In this document: piece by piece, positions 8,495 through 17,711 of the stretch
Position numbering within the stretch: position 1 is the first letter of the stretch
Layout: each line of letters opens with the position of its first letter
Assembly: GCA_038326165.1 (NCBI GenBank)
Contig: JBBQJT010000019.1
Location: forward strand, 1 to 50,409
DNA length: 50,409 nt
Origin: JAEUUM01 sp038326165
Lineage (GTDB): Bacteria; Bacteroidota; Bacteroidia; Chitinophagales; Saprospiraceae
Reading direction: 5' to 3'
The notes under the pieces: generated by a model
Told to the model about the DNA's origin: nothing
Databases searched by the model: none
What the model saw: only the letters and a program-made list of their open reading frames with translations
Made by a program: the position numbers and the translations under genes

Positions 8495-10165
8495 TCAATT
8501 GTTTACAACTGCAGGTCTTTTGAAAAAAACAAATCCATTCTTTTCGTACAATCGTGTTGCAAAGTTAATATTCTTCATGTCTTTCAGTTGATAGTTTCGC
8601 ACGACAAAATATAAATCTTTGTCTAAAGTATTGGAAACCAGCAATGAGTCAAAATTAGCCTTAGTATCGTAGTCCTCCTGTCGGTTTGTATAAAAGTATT
8701 GTCCGTATGACTTAAATCCTGCTGCGTGTACGTAATCCTTTTTACTTGCTCTTTCCTTGTAAAATTCTACCAAACTATTCTGACTGTATGCTTCAATGCG
8801 ACCAACAAAAAGGGACAATACCAACTGCAAAATGACAATCATTCCTCCGCTAAGGAATAAAATGCGCTTTGGTCTTGACTTTGAAAGCGTATAAATCATC
8901 AATCCAAGCAAAATAAACCCTGGCAATAAAGTGTACCACGGCCAGATGACATCAGCACCCAAATTGGCTCTTGCAAATTTATCTTGTACATAAGGCATAA
9001 TGCCATCCGCATTCATGCCCACTATTGGCAACAATAGGAACAACAAAGTCCAGATACTTCCGATGGTTAAAAATGCAATATTAATGCTTTTTGGGACAGA
9101 TTTTTGTTCTTGAAATAATTGCCACAGGTACTTGGCAGCCAAAAAACTCATGGGTAAATAACACAAGGAAGAGTAGTGAACAATTTTGGTTTTTACGATG
9201 GTGAACAAGATCAAATGAACCCAAAAAAGTCCTTGCATCCATACTTCCATATTGGTAGATCCCTTCTTAACTTTGGCAAACAACAAAGGAAGGGCCAAAA
9301 TTGATAATGGAAAACATCCCAATAACAGGACAAGTGGGTGATAGAACCACGGACCTCCATGTCCAGCATCTTCTGTCCTGAACAATCGGATTTGGTAGGT
9401 AATGAATTCCTCCACAAACCAAAAACCATGAACAAATATTTCATAGGCAAACCAAGCACCCGCTATCAAAAACAAGCCCAAAAAATAAGCCAATAATATT
9501 TTCCAATTCCACCATTTTGCACTTCGTGTCAATATTGACACAACCAACCAAGTTAAGCCCAATACCAAAATTGCTACCGGCCCTTTTGTCAACACAGCCA
9601 ATCCGCAAAAAATCCCTCCAGCAAAGAATTTCATGATGGTCGGACGAGCTCTAAATACGTCAAATTGTGCTAGTGGAATGACCGATAAGAATATAAATAA
9701 ATTGAACAAAGGATCAATAATACCAGACCTAAAGTAAAAATGTGGCAGTATAGATCCAGCATACAAAAAAATCCAAATTAAGGAAAATTGGCGTGAAATA
9801 GAACCTTTTCCTATTTTATAAAAAACACATAATGTAATGCAACCAACAAGCACATTAGGAAATCTTGCAGCCCATTCATTGACTCCAAATATTTTAAAAC
9901 TTAAAGCTTGAAGCCAAATGAATAGGGGCGGTTTCTCCCAGAAAGCTTTGAAGTTGATCTGTACTTGGCTATAGTCACCTGTCAAAATCATTTCACGTGC
10001 AGATTCTGCAAAGTTTATTTCATCCCAATCAAATAAATGCACATTGCCAATGAAAGGCAGATATATCAACAGTCCGAAAAAAAACAACGAGGCGTAAGTC
10101 AGACGTTGATCTTTCCAGATTCCCTCAGCTTTGATAAAATTATTGAAATGATTCTCAATGCGCAT
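8495..10165 (-). CDS. GT39/ArnT-like integral membrane glycosyltransferase
   Basis: 556 residues, strongly hydrophobic, with roughly a dozen predicted membrane spans. The first periplasmic loop carries the Asp-Glu signature of GT-C enzymes of family 39 (FDWDEINFAESAREM, Asp48-Glu49), which use polyprenyl-phosphate sugars; WEKPPLFIWLQ follows. A periplasmic domain closes the protein after about residue 450. Members include ArnT, which adds 4-amino-4-deoxyarabinose to lipid A, and protein O-mannosyltransferases. The ATG directly abuts the stop codon of the LpxD-like gene, so the pair is translationally coupled. That context suggests, without proving, a role in decorating lipid A or another envelope glycolipid. 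The donor sugar cannot be read from sequence. Confidence 0.85.
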   Translation of the reverse strand: MRIENHFNNFIKAEGIWKDQRLTYASLFFFGLLIYLPFIGNVHLFDWDEINFAESAREMILTGDYSQVQINFKAFWEKPPLFIWLQALSFKIFGVNEWAARFPNVLVGCITLCVFYKIGKGSISRQFSLIWIFLYAGSILPHFYFRSGIIDPLFNLFIFLSVIPLAQFDVFRARPTIMKFFAGGIFCGLAVLTKGPVAILVLGLTWLVVSILTRSAKWWNWKILLAYFLGLFLIAGAWFAYEIFVHGFWFVEEFITYQIRLFRTEDAGHGGPWFYHPLVLLLGCFPLSILALPLLFAKVKKGSTNMEVWMQGLFWVHLILFTIVKTKIVHYSSLCYLPMSFLAAKYLWQLFQEQKSVPKSINIAFLTIGSIWTLLFLLLPIVGMNADGIMPYVQDKFARANLGADVIWPWYTLLPGFILLGLMIYTLSKSRPKRILFLSGGMIVILQLVLSLFVGRIEAYSQNSLVEFYKERASKKDYVHAAGFKSYGQYFYTNRQEDYDTKANFDSLLVSNTLDKDLYFVVRNYQLKDMKNINFATRLYEKNGFVFFKRPAVVNN

Positions 10166-11098
10166 TTAGGTGTTCATCTTTCTAACCAACTCAGGCAAAT
10201 ATTGCATTGCAGCTATTTCCTTCATTTTGGTTCGGACTTCGCCCGCCGGAGTTCCGAAATAAGTGCCTAAGGCATCTAGACTTTTACCTACTCCTGATTT
10301 GGCCAATACCGTTGCACCCGCTCCAATATGCAGATTCTGTGCCAAACCTACCTGGCCATATAAAGTAACCCCGTCACCTAGGATGGTTTTTCCGCTAATG
10401 CCCACTTGGGCGGCCAAAAGACAATTCTTGCCGATTATTACCCCATGCCCTATATGCACCAAACAGTCCAATTTGGAGCCAGCTCCTATAATAGTATCAC
10501 CTGATACACCTTTGTTGATCGTACAATTGGCTCCAATATATACATCATCCTCAATTATTACTCTGCCACAAGAGTGCCACTTGGCAAACACTTCATTTTC
10601 CTTCTTGAAATAAAATGCATCTGTTCCAATAACAGCTCCTGATTGAATGATGACACGTTCTCCAATAGTCACATGATTAGACAAAACCACATTGGCCTGG
10701 ATATGACTGTGGGCTCCTATTTCTACGTCAGGTCCTATTATTGCCCCTGGTTCAATTATGGCAGTTGGATGAATTTTTGTTGAATTATCTCTTTCGCTTT
10801 TGATAAACTGAAATGGCCTGTAATGCAACACCAGCGCATTGTACGCTTCAAAGGGCTTATCTAAAATAAGCAAAGTCTTGCCTTCGGGACATGGCACCTC
10901 TTGATTTAGAATAATAACCGTGGCCGCTGAATTCAAAGTTTTATCAAAATACTTTGCGACATCCACAAAGGCTATGTCACCAGCAGTCACCTTGTGAATT
11001 TCATTGATACCAGTAGCAAATTGATCAATATCGCCAGTAATATTGGCGTTGATCATCTTAGCAATTTCAGTCACTTTTATCGGGTGTGTAAATTTCAT
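10166..11098 (-). CDS. lpxD: LpxD-like left-handed beta-helix N-acyltransferase (second-type LpxD)
   Basis: The start is placed at the ATG at 11098 (MKFTHPIKV), giving 310 residues: a TACCTTTG promoter element at 11120-11127 lies between this and the farther in-frame ATG at 11170, so the longer form would begin upstream of its own promoter. An N-terminal UDP-sugar-binding domain (to about residue 95) is followed by hexapeptide repeats of the left-handed beta-helix. A histidine in VHIGHGVIIG fits the catalytic position of LpxD, which adds a 3-hydroxyacyl chain to UDP-3-O-acylglucosamine in lipid A synthesis. The length and the DAFYFKK segment resemble the shorter LpxD paralogue found across Bacteroidota rather than the canonical one, so the exact acyl acceptor is uncertain. 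Coupled with the GT39 gene downstream. Confidence 0.85.
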   Translation of the reverse strand: MKFTHPIKVTEIAKMINANITGDIDQFATGINEIHKVTAGDIAFVDVAKYFDKTLNSAATVIILNQEVPCPEGKTLLILDKPFEAYNALVLHYRPFQFIKSERDNSTKIHPTAIIEPGAIIGPDVEIGAHSHIQANVVLSNHVTIGERVIIQSGAVIGTDAFYFKKENEVFAKWHSCGRVIIEDDVYIGANCTINKGVSGDTIIGAGSKLDCLVHIGHGVIIGKNCLLAAQVGISGKTILGDGVTLYGQVGLAQNLHIGAGATVLAKSGVGKSLDALGTYFGTPAGEVRTKMKEIAAMQYLPELVRKMNT

Positions 11099-11119
11099 TT
11101 GATGCAGTTTTACGTGCCT

Positions 11120-11127
11120 CAAAGGTA
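11120..11127 (-). promoter_or_regulatory. -7 element (TACCTTTG) for the lpxD-like gene
   Basis: The minus-strand TACCTTTG matches TAnnTTTG and would give a leader of about 15-20 bases to the ATG at 11098. It decides the start codon against the upstream in-frame ATG at 11170. Confidence 0.55.
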
Positions 11128-11391
11128 CGTTACGAACGGTGGAATGAAGAGAAGTATTTGAAAGAATCACTTATCTACACCACAAGAATACATTCCCGCC
11201 CTAAACTTGAGGGAATACACTTTAATACTTTATAAAGTTTAATCAAAATAGCTTAACAATTCACACCTTTAAAATACACAGTTTACACCCAAATGCCTTC
11301 ATTTTGTCTAAAATTGTTTAGCTTTCTTGAACAATACTTAAACAAAATGTTTCTTATCAATGTTCATTAAAATATATAAAAATCAAAAATT

Positions 11392-14300
11392 ATGAAGAAA
11401 TTATTACCTCTATTTGCTTTTGGAATTTTGAGCCTTTTTGGCTTCAATGTTGCGAAATCACAATCACTGTTGCAGGTGATTCACAACTCAGCCGATCCCG
11501 GTACAGCTGTAGTTGACATTTATGTTAATGGCGTAAATACCCTAGACGACCTTGGCTTCCGAACTGCCACTGGTTTTCTTCCCGTTCCTTCAGGAATACC
11601 AATAAGCATTGGGGTTGCCCCAGGCAATAGCACCGATGAAAGTGACATTATTGCTACTTTTACTGTAACACTTGAAAGTGGAAAGAGATATGTTGCCATT
11701 GCAACAGGAGTGCTTGCCATAAATGATTTTGCCCCAAATCCTGACAACAAGTCAACTGGATTCGACCTCTACATTGCAGATTTTCTTAAACCTTCAGCGC
11801 CTGTAGGAAATACTGATTTTATCGTATTTCATGGTGCAACTGATGCCCCTTCGGTAGATGTAATAGCACGCAAAGTCGCTAAATTGGTGGATGGAGCAAG
11901 TTATGGCGACATAACTGATTATATATCTGTCCCTTCTGCAGCCTACATATTGGATGTAACTCCTGCAGGCCTACCTAATACCATAGTAGCTTCATACGCT
12001 GCTGATTTGAGTGGTTTGTCTGGTGGAACTGCTGTAGTATTTGCATCAGGATTTCTTGATCCTGCTTCGAATCAAAATGGCGCAGCATTTGGACTGTTTG
12101 TAGCATTGGGTGACGGTACAGTAATACAATTACCAACTGTTTCTCTTGGAGACGTTCAAATTATACACAACTCACCTGATCCTGCAGCCCAAGTCGTGGA
12201 CATTTATATAAACGGTGACTTGGCAATTCCTGATTTTGCTTTTCGCACTGCTACTCCATTCCTTGAATTACCAGCTGGAGTGGAATTAGCTATCGGAATC
12301 GCACCAGGTAACAGCACTTCAAACGCTGATATCATCGCAACAATACCTGTGACGCTTGAAAACGGTAAATCATATTCTGCCATAGCATCTGGTGTTTTGA
12401 ATCCCGCTGCTTTTTCGGCAAATCCTGATGGCATAGCCACTGGCTTTCAATTGCTTCTTTCAGACAAAGCAAAACAATCCGCTGATGATGTCAATTCAGT
12501 TAGTTTTAATGTGCTTCATGGCTCAACAGATGCACCAGGTGTAGATGTAGTAGCGAGAGGTGTTGGAACTTTGGTGCCAAATGCAAAATACACTGATTTA
12601 ACTGCCTATTTGACTGTTCCTGCTGACAGATACATTGTAGATATAACGCTTCCTGGAGGTGCTCCAATTGTAGCCAGCTATGAGGCAGATTTAACTTCCC
12701 TCAAAGGTGGTAGCGCTACAGTTTTTGCATCAGGATTTCTGGATCCAAGTGTTAACCAAAATGGCGAAGCATTCGGCTTGTTTGCTGCCCTAGCAGACGG
12801 TTCAGTTATTGAATTGCCTACCATTAGCGCAGCAAGACTTCAAGTGGTTCACAACGCTGCTGACCCTGCGATTGAGGTGGTTGATGTTTATATCAACGGT
12901 AGTCTTGCCCTTGATGACTTCACATTCCGCACGGCCACACCATACTTGGAAGTTCCAGCTGGAGTAGAATTAGCAATAGGTGTAGCTCCAGGTAACAGCA
13001 ATTCCTCAGCTGATATTATTGCCACAATACCAGTAACACTAGAAAATGGTAAAACATATATTGCAGTTGCAAATGGTGTATTGAATCCTGCGAATTTTGA
13101 ATCTAATCCTGATGGGAAAAACATTGCATTTCAGTTGATTACAGTAGCAAACGCTCGTGAAAAATCACTTAACGTTGACAATGTTGATTTTGTGGTTTTG
13201 CACGGTGCAACCGATGCCCCTGGTATTGATGTAGCTGTTCAAGGCGGTGGTGTTATTGTAAATGATGCAGAATATGGAGACGTAAGCGATTATATTTCTG
13301 TTCCAGCTGCACAGTATATTTTAGAAATATTATTGGCTGATGGAACTCCAGTTGACATTGGTTTCTTGGCAGATTTAAGTGGTTTGGCTGGTCAATCAGC
13401 CTTGGTTATGGCTTCAGGATTTGCAGATCCAGATGATGGACAAGCTGAATTTGGTTTATTTGCTGTATTGGCTAATGGTGATGTAGTCCAACTGCCTTTG
13501 ATTGGAGAAGTGCGTGTACAGTTCATTCACAATTCAGCTGACCCTGCTGCTGCAGTCGTGGATGTATACATAAACGGAGCATTGGCTTTGGATAATTTTG
13601 CGTTTCGTACAGCAACTCCTTATCTGACGGCAATTGGTGGAATTCCATTGGAGTTTGGTGTTGCCCCCGGTAACAGTACCTCAAGTGCAGATATCATTGC
13701 AACTATTCCTGTTGTGTTTGATGCCTTTGAAACTTATACAGTCATTGCACAAGGTGTATTGAATCCAGTGAATTTTGCTCCTAACCCAAATGGTAAAGCA
13801 ACTGGATTTGAACTATTGCAAATAGCAGGTTCAAGAGAAAATGCATCCAGCGGTAATGTTGAATTTCGTGCTTATCACGGTTCAACTGACGCACCGGCAG
13901 TTGATATTATAGCAAGAAATGTTGCAACATTGGTGCAAGATGCTGCCTATTCTGATGTTACAGATTACATTGATGTTCCTGCATCCAAATACATTATTGA
14001 CATCGCACCGGCAGCAGGGAGTCCTATTCTATTGTCTTATGATGTTGATTTGACTGGGCTTAATGGTTCTTCGGCTGTAGTCTTTGCAAGTGGATTCTTG
14101 GATCCAGCTTCCAATCAAAATGGCGAAGGTTTCGGTTTGTTTGCTGCGCTTGTAGACGGAACGGTGGTTGAATTTGGATTAAACACTTCAACAAGCACCT
14201 TGTTGGATGAAAATTCATTCAGCGTGTTTCCTAATCCGGCTACCGATGCCGTGAATTTGAAAGTAAATATTGATGGAATGGAAACTGTAAGCATAACTAA

Positions 14301-14445
14301 TACTCTAGGCCAACAAGTAAAAATAATTCAATTGAACGGTCAAAATCAGTTTCCGATCAATATTTCTGAACTTGCAACAGGCATGTACAATATACAGCTT
14401 AGTGGTAAATCTGGACTAGCAGTTCAGCAATTAATCGTAAAATAG
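11392..14445 (+). CDS. Secreted four-repeat DUF4397 protein with T9SS type A sorting domain
   Basis: 1,017 residues. A signal peptide (MKKLLPLFAFGILSLFGFNVAKSQ) is followed by four tandem units of about 228 residues, each made of two DUF4397-type halves. The first half begins Q(V/I/F)xHN(S/A)xDP and contains VDxYxNG, FRTAT and APGNS; the second contains HG(A/S)TDAP and ASGFxDP. Units begin at 11473, 12157, 12841 and 13519 (spacing 684, 684, 678 bases). The last ~75 residues (SVFPNPATDAVNLKV to the C-terminal LIVK) are a type A T9SS sorting domain, so the protein should be exported and probably anchored on or released from the cell surface. DUF4397 is a beta-sandwich of unknown function; a structural or adhesive role is a guess. 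A strong terminator follows. Confidence 0.88.
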   Translation: MKKLLPLFAFGILSLFGFNVAKSQSLLQVIHNSADPGTAVVDIYVNGVNTLDDLGFRTATGFLPVPSGIPISIGVAPGNSTDESDIIATFTVTLESGKRYVAIATGVLAINDFAPNPDNKSTGFDLYIADFLKPSAPVGNTDFIVFHGATDAPSVDVIARKVAKLVDGASYGDITDYISVPSAAYILDVTPAGLPNTIVASYAADLSGLSGGTAVVFASGFLDPASNQNGAAFGLFVALGDGTVIQLPTVSLGDVQIIHNSPDPAAQVVDIYINGDLAIPDFAFRTATPFLELPAGVELAIGIAPGNSTSNADIIATIPVTLENGKSYSAIASGVLNPAAFSANPDGIATGFQLLLSDKAKQSADDVNSVSFNVLHGSTDAPGVDVVARGVGTLVPNAKYTDLTAYLTVPADRYIVDITLPGGAPIVASYEADLTSLKGGSATVFASGFLDPSVNQNGEAFGLFAALADGSVIELPTISAARLQVVHNAADPAIEVVDVYINGSLALDDFTFRTATPYLEVPAGVELAIGVAPGNSNSSADIIATIPVTLENGKTYIAVANGVLNPANFESNPDGKNIAFQLITVANAREKSLNVDNVDFVVLHGATDAPGIDVAVQGGGVIVNDAEYGDVSDYISVPAAQYILEILLADGTPVDIGFLADLSGLAGQSALVMASGFADPDDGQAEFGLFAVLANGDVVQLPLIGEVRVQFIHNSADPAAAVVDVYINGALALDNFAFRTATPYLTAIGGIPLEFGVAPGNSTSSADIIATIPVVFDAFETYTVIAQGVLNPVNFAPNPNGKATGFELLQIAGSRENASSGNVEFRAYHGSTDAPAVDIIARNVATLVQDAAYSDVTDYIDVPASKYIIDIAPAAGSPILLSYDVDLTGLNGSSAVVFASGFLDPASNQNGEGFGLFAALVDGTVVEFGLNTSTSTLLDENSFSVFPNPATDAVNLKVNIDGMETVSITNTLGQQVKIIQLNGQNQFPINISELATGMYNIQLSGKSGLAVQQLIVK

Positions 14446-14490
14446 AAATCTCATTTAGATAGATTTTGAACTTTATTCAAATGAAATCTA

Positions 14491-14523
14491 CCCCGCTTCA
14501 CTTTATGAAGCGGGGTTTTTTTT
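14491..14523 (+). terminator. Intrinsic terminator after the DUF4397 gene
   Basis: A perfect 10-base-pair stem (ccccgcttca 14491-14500 with tgaagcgggg 14506-14515) around a five-base loop is followed by eight T. It lies 45 bases after the stop codon; the genes here converge. Textbook Rho-independent terminator. The rest of the gap up to 14682 holds nothing I recognise. Confidence 0.95.
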
Positions 14524-14682
14524 AACTCAAAATCTGCTGCTTTGGATTTTGCCTCCGAGCAAGGTCTCACAAGTCACCGAAAATCTTAAAAATTGTCGAG
14601 TCATCAGACCCTATAATTTTATGATTTAATGCATAAAACTCCTCGATTCAGTCCTTTCACATATTTTGAAATTCTTGAAATA

Positions 14683-16956
14683 TCAATACACTTCAATCTC
14701 GTCAATGAACAACCAGGCATCCTGCCCGGATCCTTGTTCTCCAGCAGGTATTTTGCCTTGAGCGGTCAATTTGAGTTTTAGGTAGCGGGCATTTATTTTG
14801 TTGAATTTCATTTCAGCCTTTTTGCCTTGAAAATCCATTGGATTCGTGATAAGCTTAAGAAATTCAATGCCATTAGTTGAACATTCAATACTGGCTGATT
14901 TGGGTAAATATATCCAAGCACCTTTGTTTAAAAGTGAACCGATGAGCATACTTGATATTTCCTTAGGATATTTCATGTCAATTACCAACTCAATATCCTT
15001 CCCTTGCCATGCACACCAATCTTGTCCATTGAATCTCCTGCCGCCTTTTAAGCCATCGGTTAAACTCATCGTACCATTGCTCCCAGGATATCTTTTGTCA
15101 GGGAGAATAGAACTTGTTGTAAGACTTCCTGTTGAAAGGCTTTTGATAAAATCAAGACGCGAAGTATTGGATCCGGGCATACTGTTCTTAAAACTCAAAG
15201 ATCCAGTGGATGTTAGGCTAATGGGCTTACTGTACGGGGCAAAATTCTTTCCATCCATACTTATTACCAATTGGTCTCCACTGCTTGAGGGTGTCAATTC
15301 AACAGATAAGTTACCATCTGATGAGGTATTTGTTTTGAAATCAGGGTCGTAGATGTGTTTGGCATAATTGACTTGCATTGCTTGCAATCGCTTGGTATGC
15401 ATTTTAAGTCTTGAAATGAATCCTTGTTCGTTCCGATTTATTTTTTCACTCCACAAAACTTCACTTAATGCGCACATTCGCGGCATTGCCATATACTCTA
15501 CCTGCTCAGGACTCTCAATGTATTCCGTCCAAACATTGCCTTGGGCACCTAAAATATGCTTTGCTTTTTCCTTGCTTAATTCCTCTGGAACAGGTTCATA
15601 ATTATACACTTTCTTAACGGAAGTAAAACCACCTATGGCATTGGGTTCCTGCTGACTCAAGGATTGGTAATGGTCAAAATAACAGTGGCTTCCTGGAGTC
15701 ATGACCACATCGTGTCCTTGTTCTGCTGCCTCTATTCCGCCTTTTATTCCTCTCCAAGACATGACTGCGACATTGTCAGCGAGTCCACCTTCCAGTATTT
15801 CATCCCATCCAATAACCCGCTTTCCTTTTGACTCTATGAATGTTGCTATCCGCTTTATGAAATAACTTTGCAACTCTTCTTCGTTTTTCAAGCCTTTTTC
15901 TTTCATTAGGTTTTGGCAGAAGCTCGATTTTTTCCAAGATTCCTTGGGGCACTCATCTCCCCCGATATGAATCAATTGGCCCGGAAACAACTCCATAACT
16001 TCTGTTAAAACGCCTTCTAAAAATTGAAATGTTTTTTCATAAGGGCAATAAACGTCTTCAAATACGCCCCAAGTAGTAGCCACTTCATAAGGTCCACCCG
16101 TACAACCCAACTCCGGGTATGCTGCCAAGGCAGCCAATGAATGACCTGGAAGTTCTATTTCAGGTACAATGGTAACAAAGCGATTGGCAGCGTATTTTAC
16201 AATTTCCTTAATTTGTGCTTGGGTGTAATATCCTCCATAAGCTTGACCATCATATTTGTGTGGAACATCAGCATAATTGCCAATCAGGGTTTCTTTTCTG
16301 ATAGAGCCAACTTCAGTGAGTTTAGGATATTTTTTTATTTCAATCCTCCACCCTTGATCTTCGGTAAGGTGCCAGTGAAATCGATTCATTTTGTGCATAG
16401 CAATTAGATCAATATACTTCTTAATAAATTCGACTGGAAAAAAATGACGGCACACATCTAGATGCATCCCTCTGTACGAAAACCGAGGGTTGTCCTCAAT
16501 GTACAGACAAGGCAAAACCAATGGTAGTCTCAAATTGGCTGGGCTTGAATAGACGCCTTCGGGTAGTAGTTGCAATAATGTTTGAGTGGCATAAAATACA
16601 CCTGCCGCATTCTTGGCTCTGATAATAATTTCTTTAGGTGTAATAGACAATTGGTATCCCTCATCAGGTACTACGTAAGATTCCAAAATTCTAATGTTTA
16701 CTGCAGAGCTGGCTTTTCTACAATTGATTTTTAGATCCTTGATCAGCTTGTTTTGGAATACCTCAAATCCTTTCTCCAGATCGGTGTTGATACAATTATA
16801 AACCACTTCTTTGCCCAAGGTCAAGCTGCCAGGCTGCTTTACCAAAGTGCCTGGAACAGGAATCAAGGATATGATAGCATCCTTACCAGGTAGCTGTGCA
16901 AATACAGGCGCCATGTAAAAACAGCACAGCACCAAAATAGATTTGATCAATTTCAT
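14683..16956 (-). CDS. Secreted beta-N-acetylhexosaminidase (GH20)
   Basis: 757 residues. A signal peptide ends near residue 20 (MAPVFAQ). A GH20b alpha/beta domain (about 25-160) precedes the catalytic TIM barrel, which contains FHWHLTEDQGWRIEIKKYP and the catalytic Asp-Glu pair in HIGGDECPKESW. GH20 enzymes use substrate-assisted catalysis to release terminal N-acetylglucosamine or N-acetylgalactosamine. The barrel is followed by a chitobiase-type C-terminal module (near FAPYSKPISLTSTGSLSFKN) and a discoidin/CBM32-like beta domain (about 610-757). Likely acts in the periplasm or outside on chitin oligomers, glycoprotein glycans or peptidoglycan fragments. It starts 8 bases after rnc ends, as the last gene of the acpP-fabF-rnc group, with no obvious functional tie to it. 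Confidence 0.92.
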   Translation of the reverse strand: MKLIKSILVLCCFYMAPVFAQLPGKDAIISLIPVPGTLVKQPGSLTLGKEVVYNCINTDLEKGFEVFQNKLIKDLKINCRKASSAVNIRILESYVVPDEGYQLSITPKEIIIRAKNAAGVFYATQTLLQLLPEGVYSSPANLRLPLVLPCLYIEDNPRFSYRGMHLDVCRHFFPVEFIKKYIDLIAMHKMNRFHWHLTEDQGWRIEIKKYPKLTEVGSIRKETLIGNYADVPHKYDGQAYGGYYTQAQIKEIVKYAANRFVTIVPEIELPGHSLAALAAYPELGCTGGPYEVATTWGVFEDVYCPYEKTFQFLEGVLTEVMELFPGQLIHIGGDECPKESWKKSSFCQNLMKEKGLKNEEELQSYFIKRIATFIESKGKRVIGWDEILEGGLADNVAVMSWRGIKGGIEAAEQGHDVVMTPGSHCYFDHYQSLSQQEPNAIGGFTSVKKVYNYEPVPEELSKEKAKHILGAQGNVWTEYIESPEQVEYMAMPRMCALSEVLWSEKINRNEQGFISRLKMHTKRLQAMQVNYAKHIYDPDFKTNTSSDGNLSVELTPSSSGDQLVISMDGKNFAPYSKPISLTSTGSLSFKNSMPGSNTSRLDFIKSLSTGSLTTSSILPDKRYPGSNGTMSLTDGLKGGRRFNGQDWCAWQGKDIELVIDMKYPKEISSMLIGSLLNKGAWIYLPKSASIECSTNGIEFLKLITNPMDFQGKKAEMKFNKINARYLKLKLTAQGKIPAGEQGSGQDAWLFIDEIEVY

Positions 16957-16964
16957 GTTTTTCT

Positions 16965-17702
16965 TTATTCGGGAACTTCAGCGTTTATTCCGAGGGCCTT
17001 AATAGCATATTCGGAGGCTTGCTGTTCCGCCGACTTCTTGTTATAATCATCAGCAGTGGCCATTTTCTCGCCATCGACGAAAACGCCTACTTTGAATCTG
17101 TCTCGCTTTTCTTGTTTGTAGCGCTGAATGACTTTATAAGCTACTTCCTTACCGTTCTTTTGGCACCATTCCAATAGCTGACTTTTGTAATTGTCATCAT
17201 AAAGTTCCAATTCGTGGATATCCACATATTTTCTCAAAATATGGTTGATGATGTATTTTTTGGTGTAGGGATAACCACATTCAATATAAACAGCTCCAAC
17301 TAAAGCTTCAAATGCATTACCCAACATGGATTTGCTCAATCGCGTATTGTTGTATTCGCTGAGCAACATTTCCAATCCCATGCTGTCTGCCAAATCATTG
17401 AGTGAGCTTCGCTTTACAATCTTTGACCGCATTTTGGTTAAAAACCCTTCATCTGCGTTGGGATACTTGCGGAATAAGTATTCTGCTACAATAGTACCCA
17501 ACACAGCATCACCCAAGTATTCAAGTCGCTCATTGTTTTGCAAGGCATATTCCTTCTCGCTGTAACTTGACTTGTGTGCAAAAGCCAGCTTGAATGTAGA
17601 TAAATCGCTCGGAATAAATCCAGAGATTGCATACAACTTACGTGCCAGCATCCTCTCGGGTGATAGAAAATAATTGTAAAATTTTTTGAAAAGCCTGATC
17701 AC
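16965..17702 (-). CDS. rnc: Ribonuclease III
   Basis: 245 residues. The RNase III signature NERLEYLGDAVLG at 57-69 holds the metal-binding Glu and Asp; the second acidic cluster lies in GNAFEALVGAVYIECG. A double-stranded RNA-binding domain occupies about residues 170-243 (DNYKSQLLEWCQKNG, ASEYAIKALGI). The enzyme cleaves double-stranded RNA in rRNA processing and mRNA turnover. It has a slightly extended N-terminus (about 20 residues before the nuclease domain). It follows fabF by 9 bases, in the acpP-fabF-rnc order widespread in bacteria. Confidence 0.96.
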   Translation of the reverse strand: MIRLFKKFYNYFLSPERMLARKLYAISGFIPSDLSTFKLAFAHKSSYSEKEYALQNNERLEYLGDAVLGTIVAEYLFRKYPNADEGFLTKMRSKIVKRSSLNDLADSMGLEMLLSEYNNTRLSKSMLGNAFEALVGAVYIECGYPYTKKYIINHILRKYVDIHELELYDDNYKSQLLEWCQKNGKEVAYKVIQRYKQEKRDRFKVGVFVDGEKMATADDYNKKSAEQQASEYAIKALGINAEVPE

Positions 17703-17711
17703 GTTGACGCT

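Noticed and set aside
14846..15352. 168-codon plus-strand open frame
   Set aside because: Lies entirely antisense to the GH20 gene, which has clear catalytic motifs; no promoter or recognisable protein features.
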